From Chloracidobacterium sp. (GTDB lineage Bacteria; Acidobacteriota; Blastocatellia; Pyrinomonadales; Pyrinomonadaceae): DNA of 64,000 nt. Positions 39,445 to 47,177 of this stretch are shown here, piece after piece. Position 1 is the stretch's first letter, and every line of letters starts with the position of its first letter. The stretch spans positions 186,001 through 250,000 of the forward strand of contig JABTUB010000002.1 in the NCBI GenBank assembly GCA_015075585.1, read 5' to 3'. Both the position numbers and the translations under genes were made by a program. A model generated the notes under the pieces. It saw only the letters and a list, made by a program, of their open reading frames with translations, did no database searches and was not told the DNA's origin.

Positions 39445-39810
39445 TGAACCGCTGAAAATCAAAATGAAAATCAATATGTTAACGGATAAGTAGAAACTCA
39501 TCCACTATTGCGAACTGCAATTTGAAGGAAGGAAACGCCGCACATCGCCCGTAAGGGCGAGGCGGCTATCTAAGGGCGAGCATTTGATCGGCAAATACCA
39601 TTGAGCGATGCTATCGCACAACAGCCGCCTATGTCCAATTGAACCTTCTTTTCATAAAAACAATGTGGTATGATATGAATGCTCTGAGAACTGAATGAAC
39701 TGCTCAAAGCAAGGAATTTAATGGTAAAACCGATATTCATGCAGACGCACGAGAACACCGGTACTTGATCCACGCACGTCGTCCGTCTGCTCCGCAAATG
39801 GAGGCTCACG
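39445..39810. other. 366-base gap with inverted repeats
   Basis: I see no convincing gene here. Three repeats stand out: TCGCCC/GGGCGA (39545-39560, loop GTAA), GCGAT/ATCGC (39605-39617), and an outer pair AGGCGGCT (39560-39567) and AGCCGCCT (39623-39630) that encloses the second. TGTGGTATGAT at 39664-39674 resembles an extended -10 element for the small gene that follows. A structured leader RNA is possible; no known riboswitch pattern is recognised. Confidence 0.4.
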
Positions 39811-40035
39811 ATGGTCGAACGCACACATTCCGCAACCGCTCAAACTTCCCCCGAGAAAAGGCCAAAACACAAAGGAACTGCGCAACGCATGTTGCCCGTT
39901 CAGCATGGCCGCCTTGCCGATGAACTCATTGCATTTCTTGCCGACTCGCCCGAGAACAGGCGCGCAAGGCAGGTGAGCGAATGGGAGGCGATGCGGCGTA
40001 TGAGCTCTGCCTGGCAGGTGCAGCACATTTCTTAA
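39811..40035 (+). CDS. small hypothetical protein, basic N-terminal half
   Basis: This 74-residue reading frame has a clear GGAGG ribosome binding site 6 bases before the ATG. The product is polar: a Lys/Arg-rich first half (EKRPKHKGTAQRM) and a helical second half (LADELIAFLADSPENRRARQ, EWEAMRRM). No family is recognised. It stands alone in a 620-base gap before egtB, with a possible promoter and structured leader upstream. It may be a small nucleic-acid-binding protein, or noise. Confidence 0.4.
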   Translation: MVERTHSATAQTSPEKRPKHKGTAQRMLPVQHGRLADELIAFLADSPENRRARQVSEWEAMRRMSSAWQVQHIS

Positions 40036-40040
40036 TGTGC
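40023..40040 (+). promoter_or_regulatory. short hairpin upstream of egtB
   Basis: GCACATT (40023-40029) and AATGTGC (40034-40040) pair across TCTT. It spans the stop codon of the small gene and ends 24 bases before egtB. No T run follows, so an operator or leader hairpin is more likely than a terminator. Confidence 0.4.
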
Positions 40041-40064
40041 CGTATGATCTGTTTTAATTGAATT

Positions 40065-41252
40065 ATGCAGGCAGTAAAGAAAAATGAACCGGGCGAAAGC
40101 CTGGCTGATCTCTATTCAAAAGTTCGCGGCGAGACGGAACGGCTCTGCGAGCCGCTTGAGATCGAAGATTACGTACCGCAGCCCGTGGTAGATGTTTCAC
40201 CGCCAAGGTGGAATATCGCTCATACGACGTGGTTCTTTGAAGAAATGATCCTCTCGAAGCGAAAGGGCTATGAGCGTTTCGACCCGCATTTTGCATTCCT
40301 ATTTAACAGTTACTACAACACCGTCGGTGAGCGAACCCAACGGGATCGCCGAGGGTGGCTCAGCCGACCGACGGTCAAGCGAGTTTACGAATATCGCAAG
40401 TATGTCGATGAGAAGATGTTGGAACTTTTGACGTCAGGCGAGCCGCTTGACGCCGAAACCGAAGCGATCTTCGTCCTCGGCCTTAATCACGAGCAGCAGC
40501 ATCAGGAACTCTTTTTGACCGACTTGAAATATACGTTTAGCGTAAATCCGATATTTCCTGTGTACTGCGAAGGTTTTGCTCCGGAAGAGGCTGCGATGGA
40601 CGCAGACGGCGGCTTTGTTGACATTGAAGAAGGCCTTTATGAGATCGGCTATGCGGGCGATGGCTTCTGCTTCGACAATGAACTTGCACGGCACAAGGTT
40701 TGGCTGGACGGCTGCCAGATCGCAAGCTCGCTCGTAACAAATGCCGAGTTCATTGAATTCATCAACGACGGCGGCTATCGGATCCACTACCTTTGGCACG
40801 CAGACGGCTGGGATTGGGTAAACCGGAACAACGCAGACAGCCCGTTGTATTGGCACAAGCGGGATGGCGGCTATATGCACTACACGCTGTCAGGTTTGAG
40901 GCCGTTGCCGCTTGATGCGCCTGTGTGCCATATCTCCTTCTATGAGGCCGCCGCGTTCGCTGAGTGGAAGGGCGAGCGCCTTCCGACCGAATTCGAGTGG
41001 GAAGCCGCGAATCAGAAATTCCGATGGGGCCTGCGTTGGGAGTGGACGAATTCGGCATATCTGCCGTATCCGCACTTTGCAAAAGGAACCGGCGCGGTCG
41101 GTGAATACAACGGCAAGTTCATGATCGATCAGATGGTGCTTCGCGGGGCGTCGGTAGCAACTCCTAAAGGCCACAGCCGCCCGACATACCGCAATTTCTT
41201 CCAGCCGAGGCTCCGCTGGCAATTCACCGGCATCAGGCTTTGTCGTAAATAG
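40065..41252 (+). CDS. egtB: EgtB-like hercynine sulfoxide synthase
   Basis: This non-haem iron enzyme joins a thiol donor to hercynine in ergothioneine synthesis. The 395-residue product has an N-terminal DinB-like domain with iron ligands in PRWNIAHTTWFFEE and LGLNHEQQHQELFLTDLKY. The C-terminal FGE-sulfatase (SUMF1) domain contains YEIGYAGDGFCFDNELARHK, FYEAAAFAEWKGERLPTEFE and SHSRPTYRN-like GHSRPTYRNFFQPRLRW. No egtA or egtC is nearby, so it may use cysteine directly. It is followed at once by egtD. Confidence 0.9.
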   Translation: MQAVKKNEPGESLADLYSKVRGETERLCEPLEIEDYVPQPVVDVSPPRWNIAHTTWFFEEMILSKRKGYERFDPHFAFLFNSYYNTVGERTQRDRRGWLSRPTVKRVYEYRKYVDEKMLELLTSGEPLDAETEAIFVLGLNHEQQHQELFLTDLKYTFSVNPIFPVYCEGFAPEEAAMDADGGFVDIEEGLYEIGYAGDGFCFDNELARHKVWLDGCQIASSLVTNAEFIEFINDGGYRIHYLWHADGWDWVNRNNADSPLYWHKRDGGYMHYTLSGLRPLPLDAPVCHISFYEAAAFAEWKGERLPTEFEWEAANQKFRWGLRWEWTNSAYLPYPHFAKGTGAVGEYNGKFMIDQMVLRGASVATPKGHSRPTYRNFFQPRLRWQFTGIRLCRK

Positions 41253-41261
41253 GTGCTGACG

Positions 41262-42233
41262 ATGCAGGGCAATTCCACAACTGAGATCACGCAATTTGCG
41301 GACGACGTCCTCAAGGGCTTGTCCGCTTCGCCAAAGTACCTCTCGTCAAAGTATTTTTACGACAGCGAGGGGTCAAGGCTCTTCCAAGAGATAATGAAAC
41401 TGCCCGAGTATTACCTGACAAACTGTGAACGGGCGATATTTGAAACGCAGGCGGCGGAGATACTCGAGGCTTTCGCAGGCAGCGAGAATGCCTTTGACCT
41501 CATAGAGCTCGGTGCCGGCGACGGCTCGAAGACAGCGATCTTGATCGATCGATCCCTTGCGCGGTCCGTCGATGTCACCTACTCAGCTATCGACATATCG
41601 CAGGAGGCCCTTAGCGGCCTCGGCAGAACATTCTCTGAGAAATTCCCGATGTTGAAAGTGAACCTTCTCGACGGCGATTATTTGAAGATACTCGCCTCGC
41701 TCAAGCACACTTCCGAACGGCGAAAGGTGCTCCTGTTTCTCGGGTCGAACATCGGCAATTATTCGCATGACGCGGCCGTCGAGCTTTTCCGTTCGCTGCA
41801 CACGGTGATGAACAGCCGCGACCTTCTCCTCGTCGGTTTCGACCTGCAGAAGGATCCGTATGTCATTGCAGCCGCGTATGACGACGATGCGGGCGTGACT
41901 GCCCGGTTCAACCTCAACCTGCTGAAACGAATAGATCGCGAATTCGGCGGCGATTTTGACGTTGCAAAATTCTCGCACCACTCGATCTACGATCCGATCA
42001 ATGGGGCGGCCCGCTCATACCTTATCAGCGGTGAAGCTCAAACGGTTAATATTGAGGCCCTTGGCCGATCGTTCAACTTTGACGAATGGGAAGCCGTATT
42101 CGTTGAGGTGTCACAGAAATATTCGATGGCCGCGATCGACCGCCTTGCCGAAGCGAGCGGCTTCTCGATCGAACAGAATTTTCTTGATGACCGGCAATAC
42201 TACTGCGACTCGCTTTGGGCTCCGACGAATTAA
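41262..42233 (+). CDS. egtD: L-histidine N-alpha-methyltransferase
   Basis: The product makes hercynine from histidine with three S-adenosylmethionine. The 323-residue protein has the family start KYLSSKYFYDSEGSRLFQEI, the SAM motif ELGAGDGSKTAILID, FLGSNIGNYSHDAA, and VGFDLQKDPYVIAAAYDDDA then VTARFNLNLLKRIDREFGGD. I place the start at ATG 41262; a GTG at 41253, directly after the egtB stop, is the alternative. The stop overlaps the birA start as TAATG. Together egtB and egtD supply the core of an ergothioneine pathway. Confidence 0.93.
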   Translation: MQGNSTTEITQFADDVLKGLSASPKYLSSKYFYDSEGSRLFQEIMKLPEYYLTNCERAIFETQAAEILEAFAGSENAFDLIELGAGDGSKTAILIDRSLARSVDVTYSAIDISQEALSGLGRTFSEKFPMLKVNLLDGDYLKILASLKHTSERRKVLLFLGSNIGNYSHDAAVELFRSLHTVMNSRDLLLVGFDLQKDPYVIAAAYDDDAGVTARFNLNLLKRIDREFGGDFDVAKFSHHSIYDPINGAARSYLISGEAQTVNIEALGRSFNFDEWEAVFVEVSQKYSMAAIDRLAEASGFSIEQNFLDDRQYYCDSLWAPTN

Positions 42234-42970
42234 TGCAAATAAATGTCATCCGTTTTGACTCCTTGCCTTCTACCAATACCGAGGCGGCCGAGCAGGCCGG
42301 ACGCGGAGCGGCCGAAGGCACCTGCATCATTGCCGCCGAACAAACCGCAGGCCGCGGCCGTCTTGGCCGCAGATGGGCCGGCAGCAAAGGCACGGGCCTT
42401 TATCTGAGCATCGTCCTCCGTCCGGCCATCGAACCGCGATCCCTGCCGCTTATGACGCTGATGGCAGGCCTCGCGGTGCACGATACAATGCACGAGATCG
42501 GTCTCCGGCCGGATATTAAGTGGGTAAATGACGTCTTGATCGGCGAGCGAAAGATAAGCGGGATACTCGCAGAGACGATCGAGACACCGCTCGGCCGCGC
42601 GGTTATCGTAGGTATCGGCATCAATATAAGATCCGAGGGCCTGCCGCCCGAGATCGCAGCAATTGCCACATCCCTCAGCGATCAAGGCGTACGCATTAAT
42701 GCAGAAACGATCGAGCGAATATTACTGCGCCGTTTGACGGACCGCTACACGCGCCTTTTGGCCGAGGGCGGCTGCGGCGAGACCATCGCGGAATGGGCCG
42801 AACGCTCAAGTTATTTTGCCGGAAAGGCCATTCGTGCAACCCTTGGCACATCAACGATCGAAGGTATTACTGACGGGCTTGAGCCGGACGGCGGTTTACG
42901 TGTTAAACTTCCCGACGGCAGCGTTAACATTATCCGTTCGGGCGAGGTCGAGCGTCTCAGAAGCATCTGA
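42233..42970 (+). CDS. birA: biotin-[acetyl-CoA-carboxylase] ligase
   Basis: The product attaches biotin to the carrier domain of carboxylases. The 245-residue protein has DSLPSTNTEA, AEQTAGRGRLGRRWAGSKGT (biotinyl-AMP loop), KWVNDVLIGERKISGILAE and GIGINIR. There is no N-terminal helix-turn-helix, so it is a ligase only, not a repressor. The SH3-like C-terminal domain ends ITDGLEPDGGLRVKLPDG. Translation is coupled to egtD by a one-base overlap. Confidence 0.95.
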   Translation: MQINVIRFDSLPSTNTEAAEQAGRGAAEGTCIIAAEQTAGRGRLGRRWAGSKGTGLYLSIVLRPAIEPRSLPLMTLMAGLAVHDTMHEIGLRPDIKWVNDVLIGERKISGILAETIETPLGRAVIVGIGINIRSEGLPPEIAAIATSLSDQGVRINAETIERILLRRLTDRYTRLLAEGGCGETIAEWAERSSYFAGKAIRATLGTSTIEGITDGLEPDGGLRVKLPDGSVNIIRSGEVERLRSI

Positions 42971-42999
42971 TCTTTCCGCGGTACCGCTCCATAAGCTGT

Positions 43000-43818
43000 G
43001 TGAGAAAAAGACTTTCTGAAATACACCCTCTGTTCTATCGTGCGCGCATCTGGCAAAAGCGTTTTTTTCGCCGGCTTTCAGATATGAGCAGCGGTGTTAG
43101 CTTCGCCTCAGAACAAAGTACAAGCGATCTGGCATTCTCCTGCAAGAAACACCGCTCGCTCCTTCGCCGCAAGCTCGGGAACTCCGATCCGCTGCTGCAG
43201 GAGAACAAGGTCGCGAATCTCAAGATCGCATGCCCTACGATCGACGGCCTCTTGATAAAGCCGGGCGAAACCTTTTCATTCTGGAAAAGGGTCGGTGAAG
43301 CGACCGCGGCGAAAGGCTATCTCGAAGGCATGCAGCTTTCGCGCGGCGAGGTCGTACGCGGTGTCGGCGGCGGCCTGTGCCAGCTTGCCAACCTCCTTTA
43401 TTGGATGGCCCTTCATACTCCGCTGGTTGTGGTAGAGCGGCATCATCACAGTTTCGACCCGTTCCCTGATGAGAATCGGGTGCTGCCCTTCGGATCGGGT
43501 GCCGGCGTTTTTTACAACTACATCGACCTGCGATTCCATAATCCGACCGAGATCACGTTCCAACTAAGGGTCGAGGTTACTGACGATCACCTGAAAGGCT
43601 CGATCTTAAGCGGCGGCCCGACGCCTTTCAGCTACCATATAGTGGAAAAAGAACACAGATTTGAGCGTATCGGCGATAAGATATTTCGAGAAAATGAGAT
43701 CTGGCGTGAGGTCATCGACCGGCGCACCGGCGTACACACAGGCGATGAACTGATCGTGCGCAATCACGCCGAGATCAAGTATGAATTGAGTTTTTCGGCC
43801 GAAGAGTGTACTTTGTAA
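43000..43818 (+). CDS. VanW-family protein
   Basis: The 272-residue product contains the VanW domain: NLKIACPTIDGLLIKPGETF, SFWKRVGEATAAKGYLEGM, VRGVGGGLCQLANLLYWMAL and VVERHHHSFDPFPDENRVLP. VanW was named from vancomycin resistance clusters but its function is unknown. The start is a GTG at 43000. No van genes are near. There is no signal peptide, so it is probably cytoplasmic. Confidence 0.92.
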   Translation: MRKRLSEIHPLFYRARIWQKRFFRRLSDMSSGVSFASEQSTSDLAFSCKKHRSLLRRKLGNSDPLLQENKVANLKIACPTIDGLLIKPGETFSFWKRVGEATAAKGYLEGMQLSRGEVVRGVGGGLCQLANLLYWMALHTPLVVVERHHHSFDPFPDENRVLPFGSGAGVFYNYIDLRFHNPTEITFQLRVEVTDDHLKGSILSGGPTPFSYHIVEKEHRFERIGDKIFRENEIWREVIDRRTGVHTGDELIVRNHAEIKYELSFSAEECTL

Positions 43819-43825
43819 AAAGCCT

Positions 43826-44173
43826 ATGAACGACGAACTAGAGTTTGACCCCGATCTTGACCTTGACGAAGAAGCGGATCTCGTGTCGCCCGGTGAAGGC
43901 GAGTTCATTCCGATCGAGGATGACGATGATTGGGTGAACGTGGTCTCGACCCGAACGGCCATTATGAAGAAGAATGATATGGTCGCTCTTCTTTGTCTAA
44001 AGACGGGTATCGTCGGAGCTGCGATATGCCGTGTCGATCCGCGAGAAGCCGTGCCTGCCGTTCAGCTTTATAAGGACGCCGGTGTTGCCGCAGACTCGTT
44101 CGATCGTGACCTGAATACAAGCATATCGCGCGGGTGGAGCGTCGTTTACGACGGCCTTCCGCTTCACGGATAA
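43826..44173 (+). CDS. acidic hypothetical protein
   Basis: The 115-residue product begins with about 40 very acidic residues (DELEFDPDLDLDEEADLVSP, PIEDDDDWVNVV). A short mixed domain follows (VALLCLKTGIVGAAICRVDP, FDRDLNTSISRGWSVVYDGL). No family is recognised. It sits 7 bases after the VanW gene and 30 before coaX on one strand, so it is probably in the same operon. Confidence 0.7.
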   Translation: MNDELEFDPDLDLDEEADLVSPGEGEFIPIEDDDDWVNVVSTRTAIMKKNDMVALLCLKTGIVGAAICRVDPREAVPAVQLYKDAGVAADSFDRDLNTSISRGWSVVYDGLPLHG

Positions 44174-44203
44174 GCAGGCCGTCATTGCAGGATCCGCAGT
44201 GTA

Positions 44204-44944
44204 ATGTTGTTAGCCGTTGACATTGGCAACACCAACATCAAGATCGGTGTTTTCGACGGCGAATCACTCATCGACAAGATAACCATCCCGACAGACCGCA
44301 AGGCGTCGGCAAGCAGTCTAAATGACGCGCTCGCCGCACAACTGCCGCCGAATATCGCATCAGCTGTGATCTGCTCGGTCGTTCCCGAAGCCCTCGTACC
44401 CGTAAAAGAACTCATGAGCTCGCATCTCGCGTTTAGCGTGCGTGTCATCGAAAATACCGATGAACTGGGTATTACGGTCAACTATTTTCCGATCGAGGCT
44501 GCAGGCACCGACCGGCTCGTGAACGCTTCCGCCGCAGCTGCAATTTACGGCGTACCAACGATCGTGTGCAGTTTTGGCACGGCAACGACGATCGATCTGG
44601 TCGATAGCGAACGGCGCTTGATCGGCGGCCTGATCGCTCCCGGCCTTGATACCTTGCCGAAAGCGCTGCACATCGCTGCTCCGCTGCTGCCCGAAGTTGA
44701 GCTTGCGGCTCCGAAAAGCGTACTCCAGAATACGACCGAGGGATCACTCCGCTCAGGGATCGTGAACGGTTATGTGGAAATGGTCTCAGGGCTGATCCGT
44801 CGGATCAAGAATGAGGCCGGCGGCGATATTAGGGTCATTGCGACGGGCGGAAGGGCAATGCTGGTCGATGAGAATACCGATATCATCGATATCGTAGATG
44901 AGGACCTGCTTCTAAAGGGCCTTCAGAGATTGGCGCTCAGCTGA
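44204..44944 (+). CDS. coaX: type III pantothenate kinase
   Basis: The product phosphorylates pantothenate, the first step to coenzyme A, and is not inhibited by CoA. The 246-residue length is normal. The phosphate motif is LLAVDIGNTNIKIGVFDG. The pantothenate-binding part is GTDRLVNASAAAAIYG, then CSFGTATTIDLVDSERR and GGLIAPGLDTLPKALHI. It is in the operon run with birA and VanW; biotin ligase next to coaX is a common arrangement. Confidence 0.96.
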   Translation: MLLAVDIGNTNIKIGVFDGESLIDKITIPTDRKASASSLNDALAAQLPPNIASAVICSVVPEALVPVKELMSSHLAFSVRVIENTDELGITVNYFPIEAAGTDRLVNASAAAAIYGVPTIVCSFGTATTIDLVDSERRLIGGLIAPGLDTLPKALHIAAPLLPEVELAAPKSVLQNTTEGSLRSGIVNGYVEMVSGLIRRIKNEAGGDIRVIATGGRAMLVDENTDIIDIVDEDLLLKGLQRLALS

Positions 44945-44951
44945 AATTCAA

Positions 44952-46235
44952 ATGAATGCTTCACGGATCGAACTTCCGCCGCGAAAGCTCATCAGCGCTC
45001 TTCGACAGCATAACCTGCTGCCGGCAATAGTCTTTTTGCCGACGCGCCGACGCTGCGATGAGGCCGTACAGGACATCCGCAATGACCGCTCGCAACCCGC
45101 GAACGAACAAAAGCGGAGTAAGCGTCAGGAGCTGTTCTCTGAATTCAGCACCGGGCACCCTGAGATAGCCGGACACAAGCAAGCACAGGCGATCATCAAT
45201 TCAGGCGTCGCATCGCATCACGCGGGACACGTCCCTGCGTGGAAGCTGCTTGTCGAAAAAATGATGGCTGCAGGCCTGCTCGACACGATATTTGCAACAT
45301 CGACCGTCGCCGCGGGCGTCGATTTCCCTGCACGCACCGTCGTGATCAGCAATGCCGATACACGCGGCAACGACGGTTGGCGGCCATTGTCCGCAAGCGA
45401 ATTGCAGCAAATGACGGGACGCGCAGGCCGCCGCGGACGCGACAAGGTCGGCTTTGTTGTCCTCGTTCCGGGCCCTTTCCAGAATATTCGGAAAATCGCC
45501 GAGCTTCTGTCGGCAAAACCCGATCCGCTAGAAAGTAAATTCCGTGCGACATATACCAGCCTGCTCAACTTGCTCGATGCTTACGGCAGCCTTGCACAGG
45601 TTCGCGAGGTTGCCGAGAAGAGCTTTGCATTTCGCTCGGCAACAGGAAAAAGCACGCCTCAACGCCAAAGCGACGGCCTCTGGCTTCCGTTTGAAAGGCG
45701 GGCGAAGGTGCTCGACAAGCTTGGGTACATCGACCTCGCGTCAGAGGCCGTGACCGCTGACGGAAAGTGGCTTGCCGATCTTCGCATTGACAGACCTCTT
45801 ATCGTCGGCGAGGCGCTGCGGGCGGGCATTTTCGACGGGCTCACGCCGCCGGATCTTGCAGCCTTGATAGCAGCGATCGCATCCGACCCGGATAGAAATT
45901 ACGGGATGCTTCGAATGTCGAACCGTTTGGCCGGCTGCATTGATCAGTTGGAAGAAGTGATGCAGACAGTTGCCGAGATCGAGTGGAAATTTGGTGTAGC
46001 ACCGGCCGATGAACTGAATGCGTCGGCCGCGACATCTGCTGCCCGATGGGCACAAGGAATTGAATGGGACGAGTTGACCGCTGCGACACGGGCTGAGCCC
46101 GGCGACCTAATACGCCTGCTTTCGCGTACCGGTGAGGCTCTTTGCCAGATCGCCGAGCTTCGCGAGCCGGATCGTTCAGTCGCGTCGTTGGCTGCCGCTG
46201 CCGCCGCCGCAATACTCCGCGACCCTGTCCGCTAG
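44952..46235 (+). CDS. Ski2-like helicase C-terminal half without the ATPase lobe 1
   Basis: The 427-residue product starts inside a helicase: LLPAIVFLPTRRRCDEAVQD corresponds to the start of the second RecA lobe. It has GVASHHAGHVPAWKLLVEKM, FATSTVAAGVDFPARTVVIS and motif VI QMTGRAGRRGRDKVGFVVLV. The rest (from about residue 215) is a DSHCT/helical region as in Mtr4/Ski2 proteins. Motif I (Walker A) and motif II (DExH) are absent. The protein begins with its own ATG 7 bases after coaX, so nothing upstream encodes the missing lobe. It may act as a partner of another helicase, or be a decayed gene that stayed open. Confidence 0.82.
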   Translation: MNASRIELPPRKLISALRQHNLLPAIVFLPTRRRCDEAVQDIRNDRSQPANEQKRSKRQELFSEFSTGHPEIAGHKQAQAIINSGVASHHAGHVPAWKLLVEKMMAAGLLDTIFATSTVAAGVDFPARTVVISNADTRGNDGWRPLSASELQQMTGRAGRRGRDKVGFVVLVPGPFQNIRKIAELLSAKPDPLESKFRATYTSLLNLLDAYGSLAQVREVAEKSFAFRSATGKSTPQRQSDGLWLPFERRAKVLDKLGYIDLASEAVTADGKWLADLRIDRPLIVGEALRAGIFDGLTPPDLAALIAAIASDPDRNYGMLRMSNRLAGCIDQLEEVMQTVAEIEWKFGVAPADELNASAATSAARWAQGIEWDELTAATRAEPGDLIRLLSRTGEALCQIAELREPDRSVASLAAAAAAAILRDPVR

Positions 46236-46307
46236 ATCCGCTTGAGTTCGTTTCCGCGTTTTTGGTTTGGTAAGATTATACGCAGGGGAAAGCTTGCAGG
46301 GGGAAAG

Positions 46308-47174
46308 ATGAAGGTATTGCTTGCGAATGAATACGGGTTTTGTTTTGGAGTCGAACGTGCGGTCGATATGGTCGAGGCCGCGTTAAGCGACGGCGAAAAG
46401 GTTCGTACACTCGGACCGCTAATCCACAACGAGCAGGAAATGCAGCGCCTGGCAAACGAAGGCGTTGTTACGATGACCGACCCTTCGGAGGTTTTAAGCG
46501 GAGAAACCGCGGTTATACGTGCGCACGGCGTAACACCCGAAGTTCAGCATCAGCTTGAAATGACGGCAACCCGCGTTGTTGACGCGACCTGTCCTTTCGT
46601 TACCCGCGTCCAAAAACTCGCCGCTCGTGCCGCCGCCAACGATCAGAACATCGTTATTGTCGGCAATCCCGAGCATCCTGAGATGATCGGCGTTAAGGGC
46701 TATGCGCCTGACCACGCTTTTGTTGTACATGACGAGACAGAGGTTGCTTCGCTGCCGATGCTTCGCGACCCGATCGTCGTGGCCCAGACCACCATCAAGG
46801 CAAAGACATTCTTCGACACCGCCGAAGCTGTAAAAGCCCGCTCGACGGGAAATGTTCGCGTAGTGAACACCATCTGCTCCGCAACGCGCGACCGGCAGGA
46901 CGCAGCACGATCACTGTCAACGATGGTCGAGGCCTTCTATATCATCGGCGGGCGCCATTCATCGAACAGCGTAAAGCTCTTGGCCGTTTGTAAAGAGAAT
47001 TGCGAAAAGAGCTTTTTGATCGAGACCGAAGAAGAGATCGACCCTAACGATCTCGTCGGAGTGAATGTTGTGGGCGTAACTGCCGGTGCTTCGACTCCCG
47101 AATGGCTTATCAAAAAAGTGGTCGCGCACCTTGAAGATATCGGCCGAGATCTCGAAGTCGCAGCTAATGCCTGA
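46308..47174 (+). CDS. ispH: 4-hydroxy-3-methylbut-2-enyl diphosphate reductase
   Basis: The last enzyme of the MEP isoprenoid pathway, with a 4Fe-4S cluster. The start at 46308 is fixed by AGGGGGA 4 bases upstream; the frame to 46242 is longer but atypical. The 288-residue product has the three cluster cysteines in NEYGFCFGVERAVD, VVDATCPFVTRVQ and VVNTICSATRDRQ, and HSSNSVKLL, TAGASTPEWLI. It ends the plus-strand run. Confidence 0.96.
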   Translation: MKVLLANEYGFCFGVERAVDMVEAALSDGEKVRTLGPLIHNEQEMQRLANEGVVTMTDPSEVLSGETAVIRAHGVTPEVQHQLEMTATRVVDATCPFVTRVQKLAARAAANDQNIVIVGNPEHPEMIGVKGYAPDHAFVVHDETEVASLPMLRDPIVVAQTTIKAKTFFDTAEAVKARSTGNVRVVNTICSATRDRQDAARSLSTMVEAFYIIGGRHSSNSVKLLAVCKENCEKSFLIETEEEIDPNDLVGVNVVGVTAGASTPEWLIKKVVAHLEDIGRDLEVAANA

Positions 47175-47177
47175 CCC

